From NCBI GenBank assembly GCA_029964075.1, contig CM057147.1:18125513-18189512 (forward strand): a stretch of 64,000 nt of DNA, given 5' to 3'. The notes below the pieces were generated by a model. That model saw only the letters and a list, made by a program, of their open reading frames with translations, ran no database searches and had not been told where the DNA came from. Positions 42,272-53,578 of this stretch are shown piece by piece. The translations under genes were made by a program, and so were the position numbers. Position 1 is the stretch's first letter. Every line of letters begins with the position of its first letter. This stretch comes from Patiria pectinifera (Eukaryota; Echinodermata; Asteroidea; Valvatida; Asterinidae).

Positions 42272-43690
42272 CTAAAAGGGAAGATACGTTGCTGATAATG
42301 CCTCATCATCAGCCAATGACTTTCGTGTGATGAGAGATGGATGAAGTGGAAATTTGTATCCAAGACACTGAAGGTCTTGAATCCAAGCTTCCGTCAAAGT
42401 CACATCCTGTACTCCGAAGAAATCAAACTCATACAGTCGAACTGCCAAGTCTAACAGTTTTTGTTGCAGGGAGGTGGAAGACTTTTCCGGTGTCCATTCT
42501 TGTAAGAATTTGACGAGGGTTTCGGCTTTGTAATACAAGTCCATCTCGCTGTCAAAGTCGGCCATGTAGTTGTGGGGGTTGCGATACTGCACCACGAAGG
42601 GCGAGTGGAAAGCCACCTGCATGCCGATGTCCCACAGCAGACGCTGCGTGAAGTAGCTCCGCCAGATATCTGAAACGCGGCCGTGGACCGAGACTGGCAG
42701 GAGCAGCCCCCAGAAAGCCTGGTGCGCGTGCAAAGTAGCCTGGGCGTTGTACGGGGACATAACTCGCTCGGGTACGAAGAGCCGGCGGGGTGCGGGGTCG
42801 AACTCGTACGGGAGCTCGTTGGTCAAACGGTAGATAGCGTCTATGTCGGGATCATGTTGGGCCAAAAACTGAACCACGCCCGCTCGTCTTGCTGCCACCG
42901 TCCCGCTTGACACATTCACCCTCTTAGTGGCGGGATCCGTGATGCGGCTAAGGGGAAACCCCCTGGGCCACATCTTGGTGTTGGCACCAAACTGAGGGTA
43001 AGGATTCCAGAGGTGCCCCGCTACATGTAACTGCTTGGAGTAACCGACGTTGTCAAACGCCGGCAATTCGTCAAATAGTGGCTGGTTGTCATCGTCGGTG
43101 TCATAGATCATCTCGGCCCCGTGTTCGATGGCGTACAGGTATCCGATGTTCTTCCTTCCGAAGTGGTTCCAGGGCAACAGGCGGCAGATTTGGTAGCCAC
43201 AGCTCTCCTGTTGGACTACATCCAGGTAATCCACGTTGGGGATGTCCATGGTCACCGGTCCCTTCTTGTCCGCCACTACGACCATGCACCAGCCGGACAG
43301 GGAGCTGATTTTCCGGAGGATCGGCGTGGAAGAGTGGATGGTCGTTACCACGATCCACCGATCGCAGCGCCGGCCTGTTCGGGCGCTGTACGGCTTACAG
43401 GATGTCGATGTCGCCGGCGCCAACTCCCTTCTCCCTTCGTAAGTCCTGGCTTTGCTGAGCTGATAAACCCTCCCCGTGGTCCCCTGGATGTGCGGCGACG
43501 GTCGGCATTGCTGACCCGTCGTTTCCTCGTCGCGGAAAAGACCAGTCTTGCTCAAGACAGTCAACTGACGATCCTGTAACACATAAATCAGCAGTCCTGC
43601 TAACAGAACAATCAAAATAACTACCCAAGTATGGGCGTTTCTACAGCCATTATTTAGAGGTTTCATTTTCAAACTCTTTCCACATCCCAT
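42272..43690 (-). CDS. STELLO-like (DUF288) putative glycosyltransferase, intronless
   Basis: Single-exon gene of 472 aa with no break. The N terminus MGCGKSLK is followed by one hydrophobic segment (about 21-38, WVVILIVLLAGLLIYVL), giving a type II membrane topology expected in the Golgi. The DUF288/STELLO domain begins near residue 110 with RWIVVTTIHSSTPILRKI. It continues through GWCMVVVADKKGP and LPWNHFGRKNIGYLYAIEHG to the acidic block YDTDDDN (196-202), a DxD-like site expected to bind a metal-nucleotide sugar. Plant STELLO proteins act in the Golgi with cellulose synthase, and nematodes and many marine invertebrates have homologues of unknown substrate. The gene lies alone between FLOT2 and the ciliary gene, in GC-richer DNA than its surroundings. 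Lack of introns could be native or reflect retroposition; no poly(A) tail or target duplication was seen. Confidence 0.85.
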   Translation of the reverse strand: MGCGKSLKMKPLNNGCRNAHTWVVILIVLLAGLLIYVLQDRQLTVLSKTGLFRDEETTGQQCRPSPHIQGTTGRVYQLSKARTYEGRRELAPATSTSCKPYSARTGRRCDRWIVVTTIHSSTPILRKISSLSGWCMVVVADKKGPVTMDIPNVDYLDVVQQESCGYQICRLLPWNHFGRKNIGYLYAIEHGAEMIYDTDDDNQPLFDELPAFDNVGYSKQLHVAGHLWNPYPQFGANTKMWPRGFPLSRITDPATKRVNVSSGTVAARRAGVVQFLAQHDPDIDAIYRLTNELPYEFDPAPRRLFVPERVMSPYNAQATLHAHQAFWGLLLPVSVHGRVSDIWRSYFTQRLLWDIGMQVAFHSPFVVQYRNPHNYMADFDSEMDLYYKAETLVKFLQEWTPEKSSTSLQQKLLDLAVRLYEFDFFGVQDVTLTEAWIQDLQCLGYKFPLHPSLITRKSLADDEALSATYLPF

Positions 43691-43963
43691 GCGGCACTAA
43701 ACGACAGCTTGTACATGTGTAAATGGTCCGTGATCCACCTAAATGTTGAACAACGTAGTTTTTTGCGCTATCGATTATGGTATCGTTACAGCTGTGCTTC
43801 ATTTAACAGCGCGCATGAGTATGTATATTAGCATCCACTATACACTAGCCCAGCCTATAGAAAGGGGTTCATAGAAAGCCACTGCACTCATTGTGAACTA
43901 AATATGCTGGGGTATTTGCTTTTATGGAGGGACACCTCCAAAAAAAAAATCACAGGTCAGGCT

Positions 43964-44342
43964 TTAGGACAAAAAAAAAGTCTCCGGTTTCTGGTATGCG
44001 CGCGCGTCGCCGTAGCCATGCGCGTCGGCAAAATGAAAAAGTTTTTTTTTCAATACAAGATGATGTTTCAAAACCGCCAAACTCACTGGTTTGACTGGAA
44101 TTCTGCTGCTGCACAATTTTAACGTGTTTTTAGATGGGGTTATGATCGAGAATAAGATTTATGTGGCCTCTCTGGACTCCCATATATTTGCACTAAGTTT
44201 AGTCGGGCACCATTTGCAGTAATCAGCCGACATTTGAAGCCAAAAAAAAAAAAAACAGGTAAAAAAAAAAAAAGCCGCGTCGCCGCACCACTTTTGGGGC
44301 AAGCTCCATACCAGAAACCGGAGACTTTTTTTTTTTGGCCTT
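43964..44342 (+). mobile_element. MITE C, copy 2
   Basis: Near-identical to 15141-15512 in the same orientation, with slightly longer A and T tracts. Confidence 0.88.
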
Positions 44343-44963
44343 ATACGTGAACGTACATTTTATGTGGTAACATGCAATGCGTGTCGCGGTATTAGACACG
44401 TAGTCATTCACATGGATGCGGTAAAACTTTTGTGGCGCTTCCCCAGGTCCGATGTCGGGATTTGGTCACGTTTTTCATGCCCCCCCCCCTAGGGTGGGGA
44501 TTTTGGTCACTCAAATTACATTGTTACCATGGAAAGGCAATCACTATAGTGCGCCCATATATGTACACACAAATTTATTAGTTGGTTTTCGAATGTTAAG
44601 TTTTTGTGGGACAATCTGTAGAATGCTGATTTTGCTAGCCAGAGGTTAGTTGTGTTTATATAGCAACCCCACTTTGCCAAGATTTTGCAAACAAGTTTTG
44701 GGTAAGTCAGGATTGTGTTAAAAGCTTAAAGTTCAAATTTATGTGAATATGTTTTAACATTTTTTTGAGAGCACAGTTGGGTTTGTGCTGTTAAGGCTTG
44801 TAAATACTTGCAAATGTCAGTGCAAAGCAAATTTGTAAAGGCAATAGAAACGGTCACAACTTCAATTGTTGATGTCACACAATAATGCTTAGCTTGCGCC
44901 TTTGCAGCATTATGCACCAGCCTGAATCTATTTGTGTCCATGGACATGTGCCAGTTTAGATTA

Positions 44964-45491
44964 AAGGGAGTGTACAATTAACATTTGCTTTTGTCACAAT
45001 TTTCAGAAACAAATGGATTTGGAGGATTAGTATGTTATAGCAAATATTGTTATACTGACTCGTTTCACGTTTTGGGTTCGTAGATGCTGGAAAAAAACAA
45101 GAAAACCAGTCGTATTCTTGTAGTCTGGTTCTCTGACCCAACTTAAGATGAAAACGAAGCAATTTATAGACTTTGGGGAATTGTAAGGTCAGAGAATCAG
45201 TCTAGCAGGTTTGTAGTCTTCACAGTGGGGTAATCGATTGCAAAGAAAATGCAGACGAACTAAATATGGAAAATTAGGAGCACTTTTTGAGAAAAAAAAA
45301 AAACCAGTTCTCCAACGCTGGTCGGCCAACCAGCGTTGGAGAACTGGGTTTTTCTTGCAAATGTCAGCACATCAGGTGAGCCACAACTTTTACAGGATGA
45401 TTTAGACTGTCATTCCCTAACAATCCAGTAAGATATTTCGTGATAATTTGATCATTTCGTTTTTTTTGATGTTTGCAAATCTTCCCTTTAA
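44964..45491 (-). mobile_element. TTAA-MITE, copy in inverted orientation
   Basis: TTAA borders with AGGGAGTGTACAATTAACAT and CAAATCTTCCCT ends; central palindrome CCAACGCTGGTCGGCCAACC...CAGCGTTGG. The right end lies directly beside the hAT-like MITE at 45499. Confidence 0.82.
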
Positions 45492-45498
45492 GCCGTTA

Positions 45499-45559
45499 CA
45501 GTGGCGTAGCCAGGAATTCGTCCCCCCCCCCCCCCACGCCCCCCGTGGCTATGCCACTG
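45499..45559. mobile_element. Tiny hAT-like MITE (61 bp)
   Basis: Ends CAGTGGCGTAGCCA / TGGCTATGCCACTG around a C tract. Flanked by AGCCGTTA (45491-45498) and AGCCGGTA (45560-45567), an 8-bp duplication with one mismatch. Confidence 0.75.
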
Positions 45560-45699
45560 AGCCGGTACCACAGCACAATTTTGACCACAAATTCGCTGCC
45601 TTGTGGAGACTCACACACAATAGTGAACAAAACATTGTAAAGGTCTCCACAGGGCAATTTCTATAGATGAATAGGTCTCCACAAGGTTTTCACGAAATA

Positions 45700-45905
45700 G
45701 ATATATGGGTTTTACTCAAAAACTAGGAATTTCCAAGGTGTGTTTATTTGTCGCAGATGGAAGAGTTTTAGAAAAGGGATATTAATTCCAAATTTCAGCC
45801 CAGGAAACTTATTCTGGTTAAAATAAGAGCATTTTGAAAATTCACTTTCAAAATTGAACACTTTACTACACGGGAACAAAGAAATGTCTCCACAAGGATA
45901 CAAAT
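45700..45905. repeat. Dispersed repeat P, copy 2
   Basis: Approximate reverse complement of 38875-39070; neighbouring GGTCTCCACA(A/G)GG words recur at 41085-41210. Confidence 0.5.
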
Positions 45906-45971
45906 TTTGGAATGGGTGTTTTTATGTGTGGGTGTACAAATATTCAGTATTTGGAATCGACTGATCCAAAA

Positions 45972-47415
45972 TATAGGTTTTCCCGTCCAATTTCGCACTT
46001 AGTGCATACAAAAGTATAAATAGTTCATTCAATTTTGCTATAGGGCAACCAAAAATTCAAACTAGTCATTCAAAATCGCCATAGGGCAGTCAAAAAAGAA
46101 AAACAGTCATTCAGAATCACCATACGGCAGCCAAAAATTCATAATTGGCATTCAAATTCGCCATAGAGCAATCAAAAGTGTAAAAGCAACATTCAGATTC
46201 GCCATAGTGCATTCAAGATAGCACGGAAGGACACGTGACTGAAGATAGAGCATTCAATTTCGCCATTGGGTATTCATGTTCATAACTAGTGCATTAAATT
46301 TTGCACTGTATTTACATGACTTGTATACAGTCATACATATTCAAATATTCTTTGCGCGATTTTCCCAACCTGCAATATGTGTGCCACCAATGACCATTCA
46401 TAAAACTTCACTGGACAATTTACATTTTTTTTTTACAGATGCCCGGACTTCGATAATTGTATTTGTTTTGTCTCCTAGAGGTGAAATGTAAATTATAGAA
46501 GCATTGGCCTGCTTATATTGCGCAAGTTATTTTGTTCCTCACCAGCGCCTTGGCGCAAATTGTATATATATTTCTTTCATCTCCTTTGGTAATGCATTCT
46601 TTGCATTTCACCTTTTGGTTTCCACATATAGTTATCAGCAGCTTTAGAATTTACATTGGCAGACATTACGCAATTAACATCAATTGTTACACATTCCTTT
46701 TCCTCCAAATGTACTGTGTATATTGGGTTAAATTTTAGAAAGGTATACATGCTATGTTTTATGTCTCTAGTCAATGCATATAATTGAAGAGATGGTGCAA
46801 ATGACCACAAGAAAATATACATTATGAAAGAAAATTTACAAAGCTAAAAAAAAAGGCATATAAATTAACAGAGGAAAATGTAAGAAAATTTTCCCCATGT
46901 TAATTCATATGCCTTTGGGCCATCCGATAAATATGATTTTTATTCGGCGACTTAATATAGACAAAGTAAGCTCATAAAGTGGAAGAAGATATAAACATTA
47001 GAAAGCTATAAAAAAAAATAGAAAAAAAATACATGTGCTAAATTGGATGCACAAATTGTATAATTGGATGCCCTATGGCGAAATAGAATGCTCTAACTTA
47101 GCTCGAGGGGGTTTCAAGGGCAAACTTGGTTGCACTATGTACGAATTCGTATGCCGATTGGCGAATTTGGTTGCCCTACAGCGATTATGAATGCCAATTG
47201 GCCATCTTGGCTGCACTATAGCGAATTTGAATGCCGATTGGTGATTTTGGCTGCCCTATAGCGAATTTGAATGCCGATTGGTTATTTTGGCTGCCCTATC
47301 CGCGAAAATTGAATGACCTATTTATACTTTCTCATGCATTATGTGCGAAATTGAATGACCTATCTTTACTTTTGCATGCACTAAGTGCGAAATTGGACGG
47401 GAAAACCTATATTTG
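45972..47415. mobile_element. 1.44-kb foldback element with subterminal tandem repeats
   Basis: Ends ATAGGTTTTCCCGTCCAATT / complement, continuing about 300 bp inward as degenerate tandem units built on ATTCAAATTCGCCATAGGGC (left) and GCCCTATAGCGAATTTGAAT (right). The AT-rich interior has no coding capacity. Confidence 0.8.
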
Positions 47416-47629
47416 TATGCGCTCATTCATGCAAATTATTTTAGGCTTTATAATACTGTTATTGGCACAGCTGCATGGGTTATGTACAGTCAGCAAAATA
47501 CCTTATGCGTTGAAGTGGATCGACGTGGGCGATTCTTTTGTGTTGTTATGGCGTGATGAGCAAACAGTTCGTACAAAGTACACCCTCTGAGATTATTTGT
47601 AAGGTCAATTGCTATAGGTCTTGTTCAAA

Positions 47630-47855
47630 TTACGTCATTTCCTACGGACCAACCACGTGCATCACTGATGATGCCATCAGCATTATTGAGCTTCAACTTG
47701 CATAACGCGCATCGGCTGCGCCGTATTTTGAACACAATTTCGAGCAACAAGCGCACGACTGTTAGGAATTTTTTAACTGACTGCGCAATGCGTGCTTGAT
47801 TGCGTAGAATCTGCAGTTGCAGTTCTCCTACAGAGATGGCCGTCATTGAGCGAGC
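47630..47855 (+). repeat. Dispersed repeat I, copy 3
   Basis: Relative of 205-425 and 20685-20875 (inverted). Confidence 0.6.
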
Positions 47856-48231
47856 CCTATTGCTTAATGTATTACAGTTTATATGTTAATTTATTCATTG
47901 AGACAAAACCATGCAGTTTCTTTAAAAAGTGATTTTATTCATTGAACGAGATTGAAATGAATTGAAAATGAATGAAGAGGAAGCCATTTATATTTGGATG
48001 TATGTCATCTGCACTGTATGTTTTCAGCCAAGGCTATGCAACAATATAGCTTTTATACTTTCACCTTTATCCAAAGGGTTACCTCAACGTCATGGATGAC
48101 AGCTACCCGCCACCCCCACAAAAGTTGTCAGACTATTGTATGATGTCAATGCTGCACTCTCGATTTATTTAGTAGGCTTTACTGTCATTGGCACAGCTGC
48201 ATGGGTAATGTACAGTCAGCAAAAGACATGG

Positions 48232-48530
48232 GCGTAGCCTTGTCTTGAAAAGACTGCCCTTTTCCATTCAAATGCCCTTTGTCACCAGTGCTTAATTACC
48301 CCCCAATATTTGTCAAGAGTGCCCTTTTTTTCCTGAACAAGTGCCTTTTTTGTCCGAAAAAAAGTGCCTTTTCCCCCGGAAAGTGCCCTTTAAAAAGAAA
48401 TCGTGCCCTTTTTCCTTTCATCGGCCGTAACAGGTGCCTTTTTTTGAATGAGATTCAATAAATGCACCATAAATATTGTGCATAATCGTCGGTTTTGAAC
48501 AGCGCCCCCATCGGCAGAGGGTACCAACGG
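48232..48530 (+). repeat. Dispersed repeat G, copy 2
   Basis: Same block order as 38193-38515. Confidence 0.7.
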
Positions 48531-50396
48531 ACGTGTAAGAAAAAATATTTGTGTATCATGTGTGTAATTAATGTGGCACACACAACGTGTATTGTACATT
48601 GAATAAAAACGACAGGAAAAACGTATGCGTACTCCGTCGTGTCCGATGTAATCATGTAAACAACCAGTTTTCCGTCTTTTCGCGGGAACGGTATGACATT
48701 AGGTTACTTTTCTTTCAACAGACTAGACCTTTAAAATAGTATAAGAAAACAATCCAAAACATGAAATTTTCGGGGATTTCAGGCCAGAATGCCCCTTTAA
48801 GACGCCGCACAGTACACAAGAGCTACGTTGAGGATTTTTGAACACGTATGCAAATGAAACAGTCTGGTGCCTGGATATGCGTTACACATTAGCGTTTGTT
48901 TTTGTATGCGGTGTCTGGGGTAAAAACAGAGCCAATTCGTAGCAGCGCGAGCACGGCGTGAGTTACGAAAACACGATTTTTTTAATCAAACTGTTACGAT
49001 CTTATTGAGACAACATGCAGTATCATATTTCATATTAATATGAGCAAATTGGAAAGGAAATTAGTATCTTCGAGAAGGCGTGGACGAATGATCGCGAATA
49101 ATAGCACCAAGTACACGATAAAAATCCATTACTAGCCAATTGCGGTATCCAATCAGGATACAGGAAGAAAGTTTCCTATCCAGGGTTTACTATTGGAAAC
49201 GCAGTTGGAAATAAAGTAAGCACTGGGGACGAGGTTGAATCGGAGTCGACTTAGAAATTGTGACGTCATCTCGATCAGAAATGTGGACTAAGTTGTCGAT
49301 TGGTCAAAAAATTGGCTACAACCGATTTTTTTGTAATACAAAAACGGATTACGGAAGACCCAATATAATAGAAGGCGCCTGATGAATGGTTAGAATCTGG
49401 AGGTCAGTACGCAGTCTAATTCTTTTGCATAACGCTCAAGTCATATAGACGCTTGTATGCAAGAATCACAGAAAGTTGACTGGACGTCGTACAACCAGTG
49501 GCAAGAGGATATTCCATAACGAAATCTAGTATCTGCACCGCACCGAAGTAGGCCTATACTGGGTTTGACCAGCTAGGAGAGGACGTGTGCGTGGGAGTTG
49601 TCAAAGAGCGGTCGAAGCGAGCCGTCGTACGTTTGCCCGCGAAGAGGTACGTCCACGTCACACAGCATGTGCGCGTACGTACGTACGTCGAGGGCAGAAC
49701 AATGGCCACGCAGCGTACATCCGGTCACTAAGAGACGCTGGCGTTGGGATTAAGCGCGCAAGACAACATTCGCCCAAAAGTCAATTTTTTGTCGAATTTG
49801 TCGCATTTTCATTTTGAATAAGCAGCCAAAACCAAAGGGCTTGTATGAATTCTATATGATGAGTACAAGAAAAATTGGAAGCCACCTCAATTTTGTGCAC
49901 AACGATGAAATTTGGTAAGACAAACATAATAAGGTTTTTAAGGACATTGCCGTAAGTCTATTGTACGTGTCCCGCATACACACACCGGTAGGGGTTACGA
50001 CTGGGACTAGCCCAGGTGGACTCCCTTCAATACGTACGGAGGGACAGTCGGAATGCAATGCAGACGTCGTCCAACCTGGGCTACGGGTGGGGCTAGGCTA
50101 GCCCCAGCCTATGGCCAGTCACTGGACTAAACTCCGTGCAAAATTTAGTCCATTGACTGAGGCTGGTGCTAGGGTGGGGCTTCACGGATGATTCTAAAAG
50201 GAGTGCATAGCTGACGCGATTGTCGATCGGAATGGGTGCATGGCTGATGTTTTGATGTGTCAATACATCATGCATAGACAGGCAAAATGACTTGATAAGT
50301 ACTGCTCGTGCTCTTCAACTATAATTCTATTGCCACTTTTGATGCGTTGGTTTTATTTAATGGAAATTTGGCTCCCCCCGCTTTTTTTCCGACGTC

Positions 50397-50571
50397 AGCG
50401 CTGTACGAAGACTTAGAGGGGACGTTGAAGACATCATATAGAATTTAGTGTTTCGTATAACGTACGTATCAAAATATTATTACCTATTCGTACGTGATAG
50501 TACGTACGTACGTAATACGAAGCAAAAATTTTTCATATCCCCAATGTCCCCTCTGGGTCTTCGTAGCGCTG
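50397..50571. mobile_element. Small TIR MITE with (CGTA)n core
   Basis: Imperfect ends AGCGCTGTACGAAGACTTAG...GGGGACGTT and AATGTCCCC...GGGTCTTCGTAGCGCT. The interior is rich in TACGTACGTACG. Confidence 0.65.
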
Positions 50572-51797
50572 CAATCATCATCATTTTATTTGGAGTAGCT
50601 TATGCGCCTCTAATTATACACACAAAATAATATTGCCTGATTTGTTGTTCCATAACTAAACGTTGGCAGATTGTTTTCGTTCGAGTCTCATTCCAAATTA
50701 TATAGCTTTTCAATTGTTCGACAAACAGTCCATTTTATCGCGGTGAGACTAAAAAAAAGAAAAGCCGCCGGCAAGGGGGTCGCACGTTGCATGAGACGGA
50801 CGTGCGAAAATGAACCTTTAACCGTAAAAAAATCTTTTCAGGCGTTTATTGCCTCCGCCAAGGAGGTTATGTTTTCATCGGATTTTGTTGGATGGTGGGT
50901 TGGTGAGTGGGTTTGTCTGTGAACAAGATAACTCAAAAACTTATGTACGGATTTGCATGAAAATGTTTTTAGGGGTGGTCCTTGGTACAAGTACAAATCG
51001 ATTAAATTTTGGAAGTGATCTGGGTCTGGATCCACGATATTTTAAGGATTCTTCACCATTTATGGGACTCCTTTTGAGTACATGTATTGTGCTGTCTGAG
51101 TGCTTTCTAGTTTAGTTTGCCAAGTATGCTTTAGAATTGATACTGTTCCTGCTAATTTTAGATATAAAGTAGTTTCTTAACTTCTATTGTGATATCCTTG
51201 ACGAAACGCCAGAGATCTGTCAGGCATTTCAGAAACGTATGTAATTCGGGAATACATTGTAAATTGTGAGCATATAAACCTCCCACAAATTCACCCATGC
51301 ATAATTTGCGCCACTTTTGCGCGTGTACAGCACAGAGGGGCCGGTCTCTTTGCTCCTCAATGACTGACTGATTGATTGACTGACTGACTCCCCCACTCCC
51401 CAAACACTGTCACTTGTTCATGTTACCACGTAAGCACGATAAATGGACTAAATCTGGCCCAATTTGTACACCAGACGCAAGAAAAAACACCTGCGGTGAA
51501 TAGCGGCCATTCTAAATCAGTCATGGTATACATCTTGTTTGCAGACCGGTGCCCTGCATGTGACGTCATGCCGACAGGCAACATCCGGGCAAACCAAACA
51601 TCCGGGCAAACCAAAACATTTTTGTTGTTATTTAGCGCACATTAAACAGTACAGTCAACACTTCTAAACCATTCATATTCCAAGAGACATTCATGCAGTA
51701 CAGTGCAGAGAAGAACCATTTACTGAAAGTTGACATCACGTGACCACAATAACCAAATAACCAATTTGTAAACAAAATAATGTTACATTGTCTATAG

Positions 51798-52329
51798 GAA
51801 AGATCATGTTCGTCACGAGCTACAATCTCTACGGAAGTGGCCAGAGCAATGGGGGCTGATGACCCGCGAGTACACCCGTCTAAACCGGCGGCTGATCGGC
51901 GACCGAGTCACACCTGAGGCCGGTGACTCGGTCTACCCGACTCGCTGCCCGTCCGTGGACGAACGCGATCCTGGCCGGTCCCCGTGTTTTTCTTCGTCGC
52001 GGAGATCCACTCCCGGGTTCTCGTCCACCCGCCTGCCGTCCATCCTGGGCGGTCGGTCTACCAGCACGCCGCTCGCGGTGCGACCGTCCGGGGCCGGGGG
52101 CGCGTCCGGAACACCACGTCTCCCGGCCATCTCCACCGGGGCGACCAGCGCGGAGCTCCCTACAGCGTCCACCGGGCCCTTCCCGCTGACCACCGCGGGC
52201 GAGATCGGCTGGCAGTCCCATCGACCTGGGGGTAACAAACTCGAGATATACGGGCGGTACGCGCCCAATGCACGGGGCCAACACGGGATACTCAAACTGC
52301 TCAACTGGCCTCAGCAAAGCATCATGTAA
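51798..52329 (+). CDS. Ciliary microtubule inner protein 1 (C20orf85/LLC1)-like, terminal exon
   Basis: Acceptor TCTATAG at 51791-51797 opens an exon that reads KDHVRHELQSLRKWPEQWGL and then to a stop at 52327-52329 (about 176 residues). Two blocks resemble vertebrate CIMIP1/C20orf85, an axonemal microtubule inner protein: the RxxE...WPxxWGxL block at the start, and the C-terminal IGWQSxxPGxNKLE...LLNWP block. Between them lies a roughly 90-residue Ser/Thr/Pro/Gly-rich stretch that looks disordered and is longer than in the human protein (137 aa in all). The exon is CpG-rich, unlike its flanks. The preceding exon must end in phase 2; no convincing candidate was found upstream. If the acceptor is wrong, a start at ATG 51859 would lose the first block. 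Family assignment rests on the two short motifs. Confidence 0.6.
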
Positions 52330-52869
52330 AATTGACGAGATTTAGACCTCAGGACTTAATGAGTTTCAGAAGTTTATTTTAAACCAGTCAATGCACCTTG
52401 CCCCTATGTTTATTGAAGCTTAGATCTCATTAACATAATATACATGCATTTCAGCATTACATTATTAAACTACATGTAGTTGTGGATATAATAATTACAC
52501 AAATCGTCAATAGTGGCAGACAATATTTAATACAATTTTTTTACAATTCAAATATTATGTTTTACACAAGAGGCCAACAAAAGTAAAGTTTAATTTCTGT
52601 AGCACCAAGCTTTTTCTGTTGCCAACACCATTATTTGGTTTACAGGAAGGGTGTTTAATTACATGTGCAGTTCTAAAAGATCAGAGAAAACTGAAAGACA
52701 ACCTTTTAGGAATATACATGGTGTATTGACAAGATATACACACGTAGTGGGTTTAGCTTTTGCATTTAAGCTTTCTTATAGCTAACCTGTCTTTTTTAAT
52801 TTCTGTGCAAAATTGAAAACAATGTTCCCATCACATGTACTTATTTCACTTAATTACATAATAGAAACT

Positions 52870-53578
52870 TAATGTCCGTTACAATTAAAATAAGTTAGCA
52901 AAGCTAGCACACGGGTGAGCTAGGGCTATTCACACTTGAGTAGTGCTATGAAAATTTGAATTAAAGGGAATGTACAACATTTGCTTTTGCTGACATTTTC
53001 AGAAATAAATGGATTTGGAGGATTAGTAGTTTATAGGAAAAATTGTTAAATTGACTTGTTTCACGTTTTGGGCTTGTAGATGCTGGAAAAACCAAGAAAA
53101 ACAATCATGTTCTTGTAGTCTGGTTCCCTGTCCCCACTTAAGATGGAACGGAGCAATTTATAGACTTTGGGGAATTGCAAGGTCAGAGAATCAGTCTAGC
53201 AGGCCCGTACCCCTTCACAGGTGGGTAATCAATTGCAAAGAAAATGCGGAATAACTAATTATGAAAAATTAGGAGCACTTTTTGAAAAAAGCTAGTTTTC
53301 TCCAACGCTGGTCGGCCGACCAGCGTTGGAAAAATACCATTCTTCTTGAAATTGACAGCTCACCAGGAGCCACGATTTTACAGGATTCTTTAGACTGCCA
53401 TTCCCTAACAATCCAGTAAGGTATTTTGTTAAAATTTGATCATTTCGTTTTGTGATGTTCGCAAATGTTGCATCTTCCCTTTAATGTCCGTTACAATTAT
53501 AATAAGTTAGCAAGGTTAGCCCACTGGTGAGCTAGGGTAATTCATACTTTAGTAGTGCTATTTAGCTTCGAATTAAAG
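52870..53578. repeat. 91-bp direct repeats flanking a TTAA-MITE
   Basis: The left unit (52870-52964) and right unit (53481-53577) both read TTAATGTCCGTTACAATTA... to ...TTCGAATTAAAG or a close variant. The MITE sits exactly between them, so TTAA occurs at each of the four borders. Confidence 0.8.
52965..53480 (-). mobile_element. TTAA-MITE, full length, inverted orientation
   Basis: TTAA on both sides (52961-52964, 53481-53484), AGGGAATGTACAACATTTGC start and a central perfect palindrome identical to that of the 6162-6683 copy. Confidence 0.87.

Larger units (their letters stand above)
43691..51797. other. Intergenic region, STELLO-like gene to CIMIP1-like exon
   Basis: It begins with the unassigned 5' flank of the STELLO-like gene. 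It then holds MITE C, a TTAA-MITE, an hAT-like MITE, a 1.4-kb foldback element, repeats I and G and a small TIR MITE. 48.6-50.3 kb and 50.6-51.8 kb look like ordinary AT-rich DNA. Upstream exons of the CIMIP1-like gene probably lie in this region but were not found. Confidence 0.5.

Noticed and set aside
43121-43579. 152-codon open frame opposite the STELLO-like gene
   Set aside because: Antisense shadow of a CpG-rich coding region; the minus frame has the conserved domain.
51421-51429. Candidate upstream exon of the CIMIP1-like gene ending CCAC|GTAAGC
   Set aside because: The phase fits only without an in-frame ATG, and the encoded residues show no family similarity.
51880-52317. 145-codon frame opposite the CIMIP1-like exon
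   Set aside because: Arg/Gly-rich antisense shadow of a GC-rich exon. The plus frame carries the family motifs and a matching splice acceptor.
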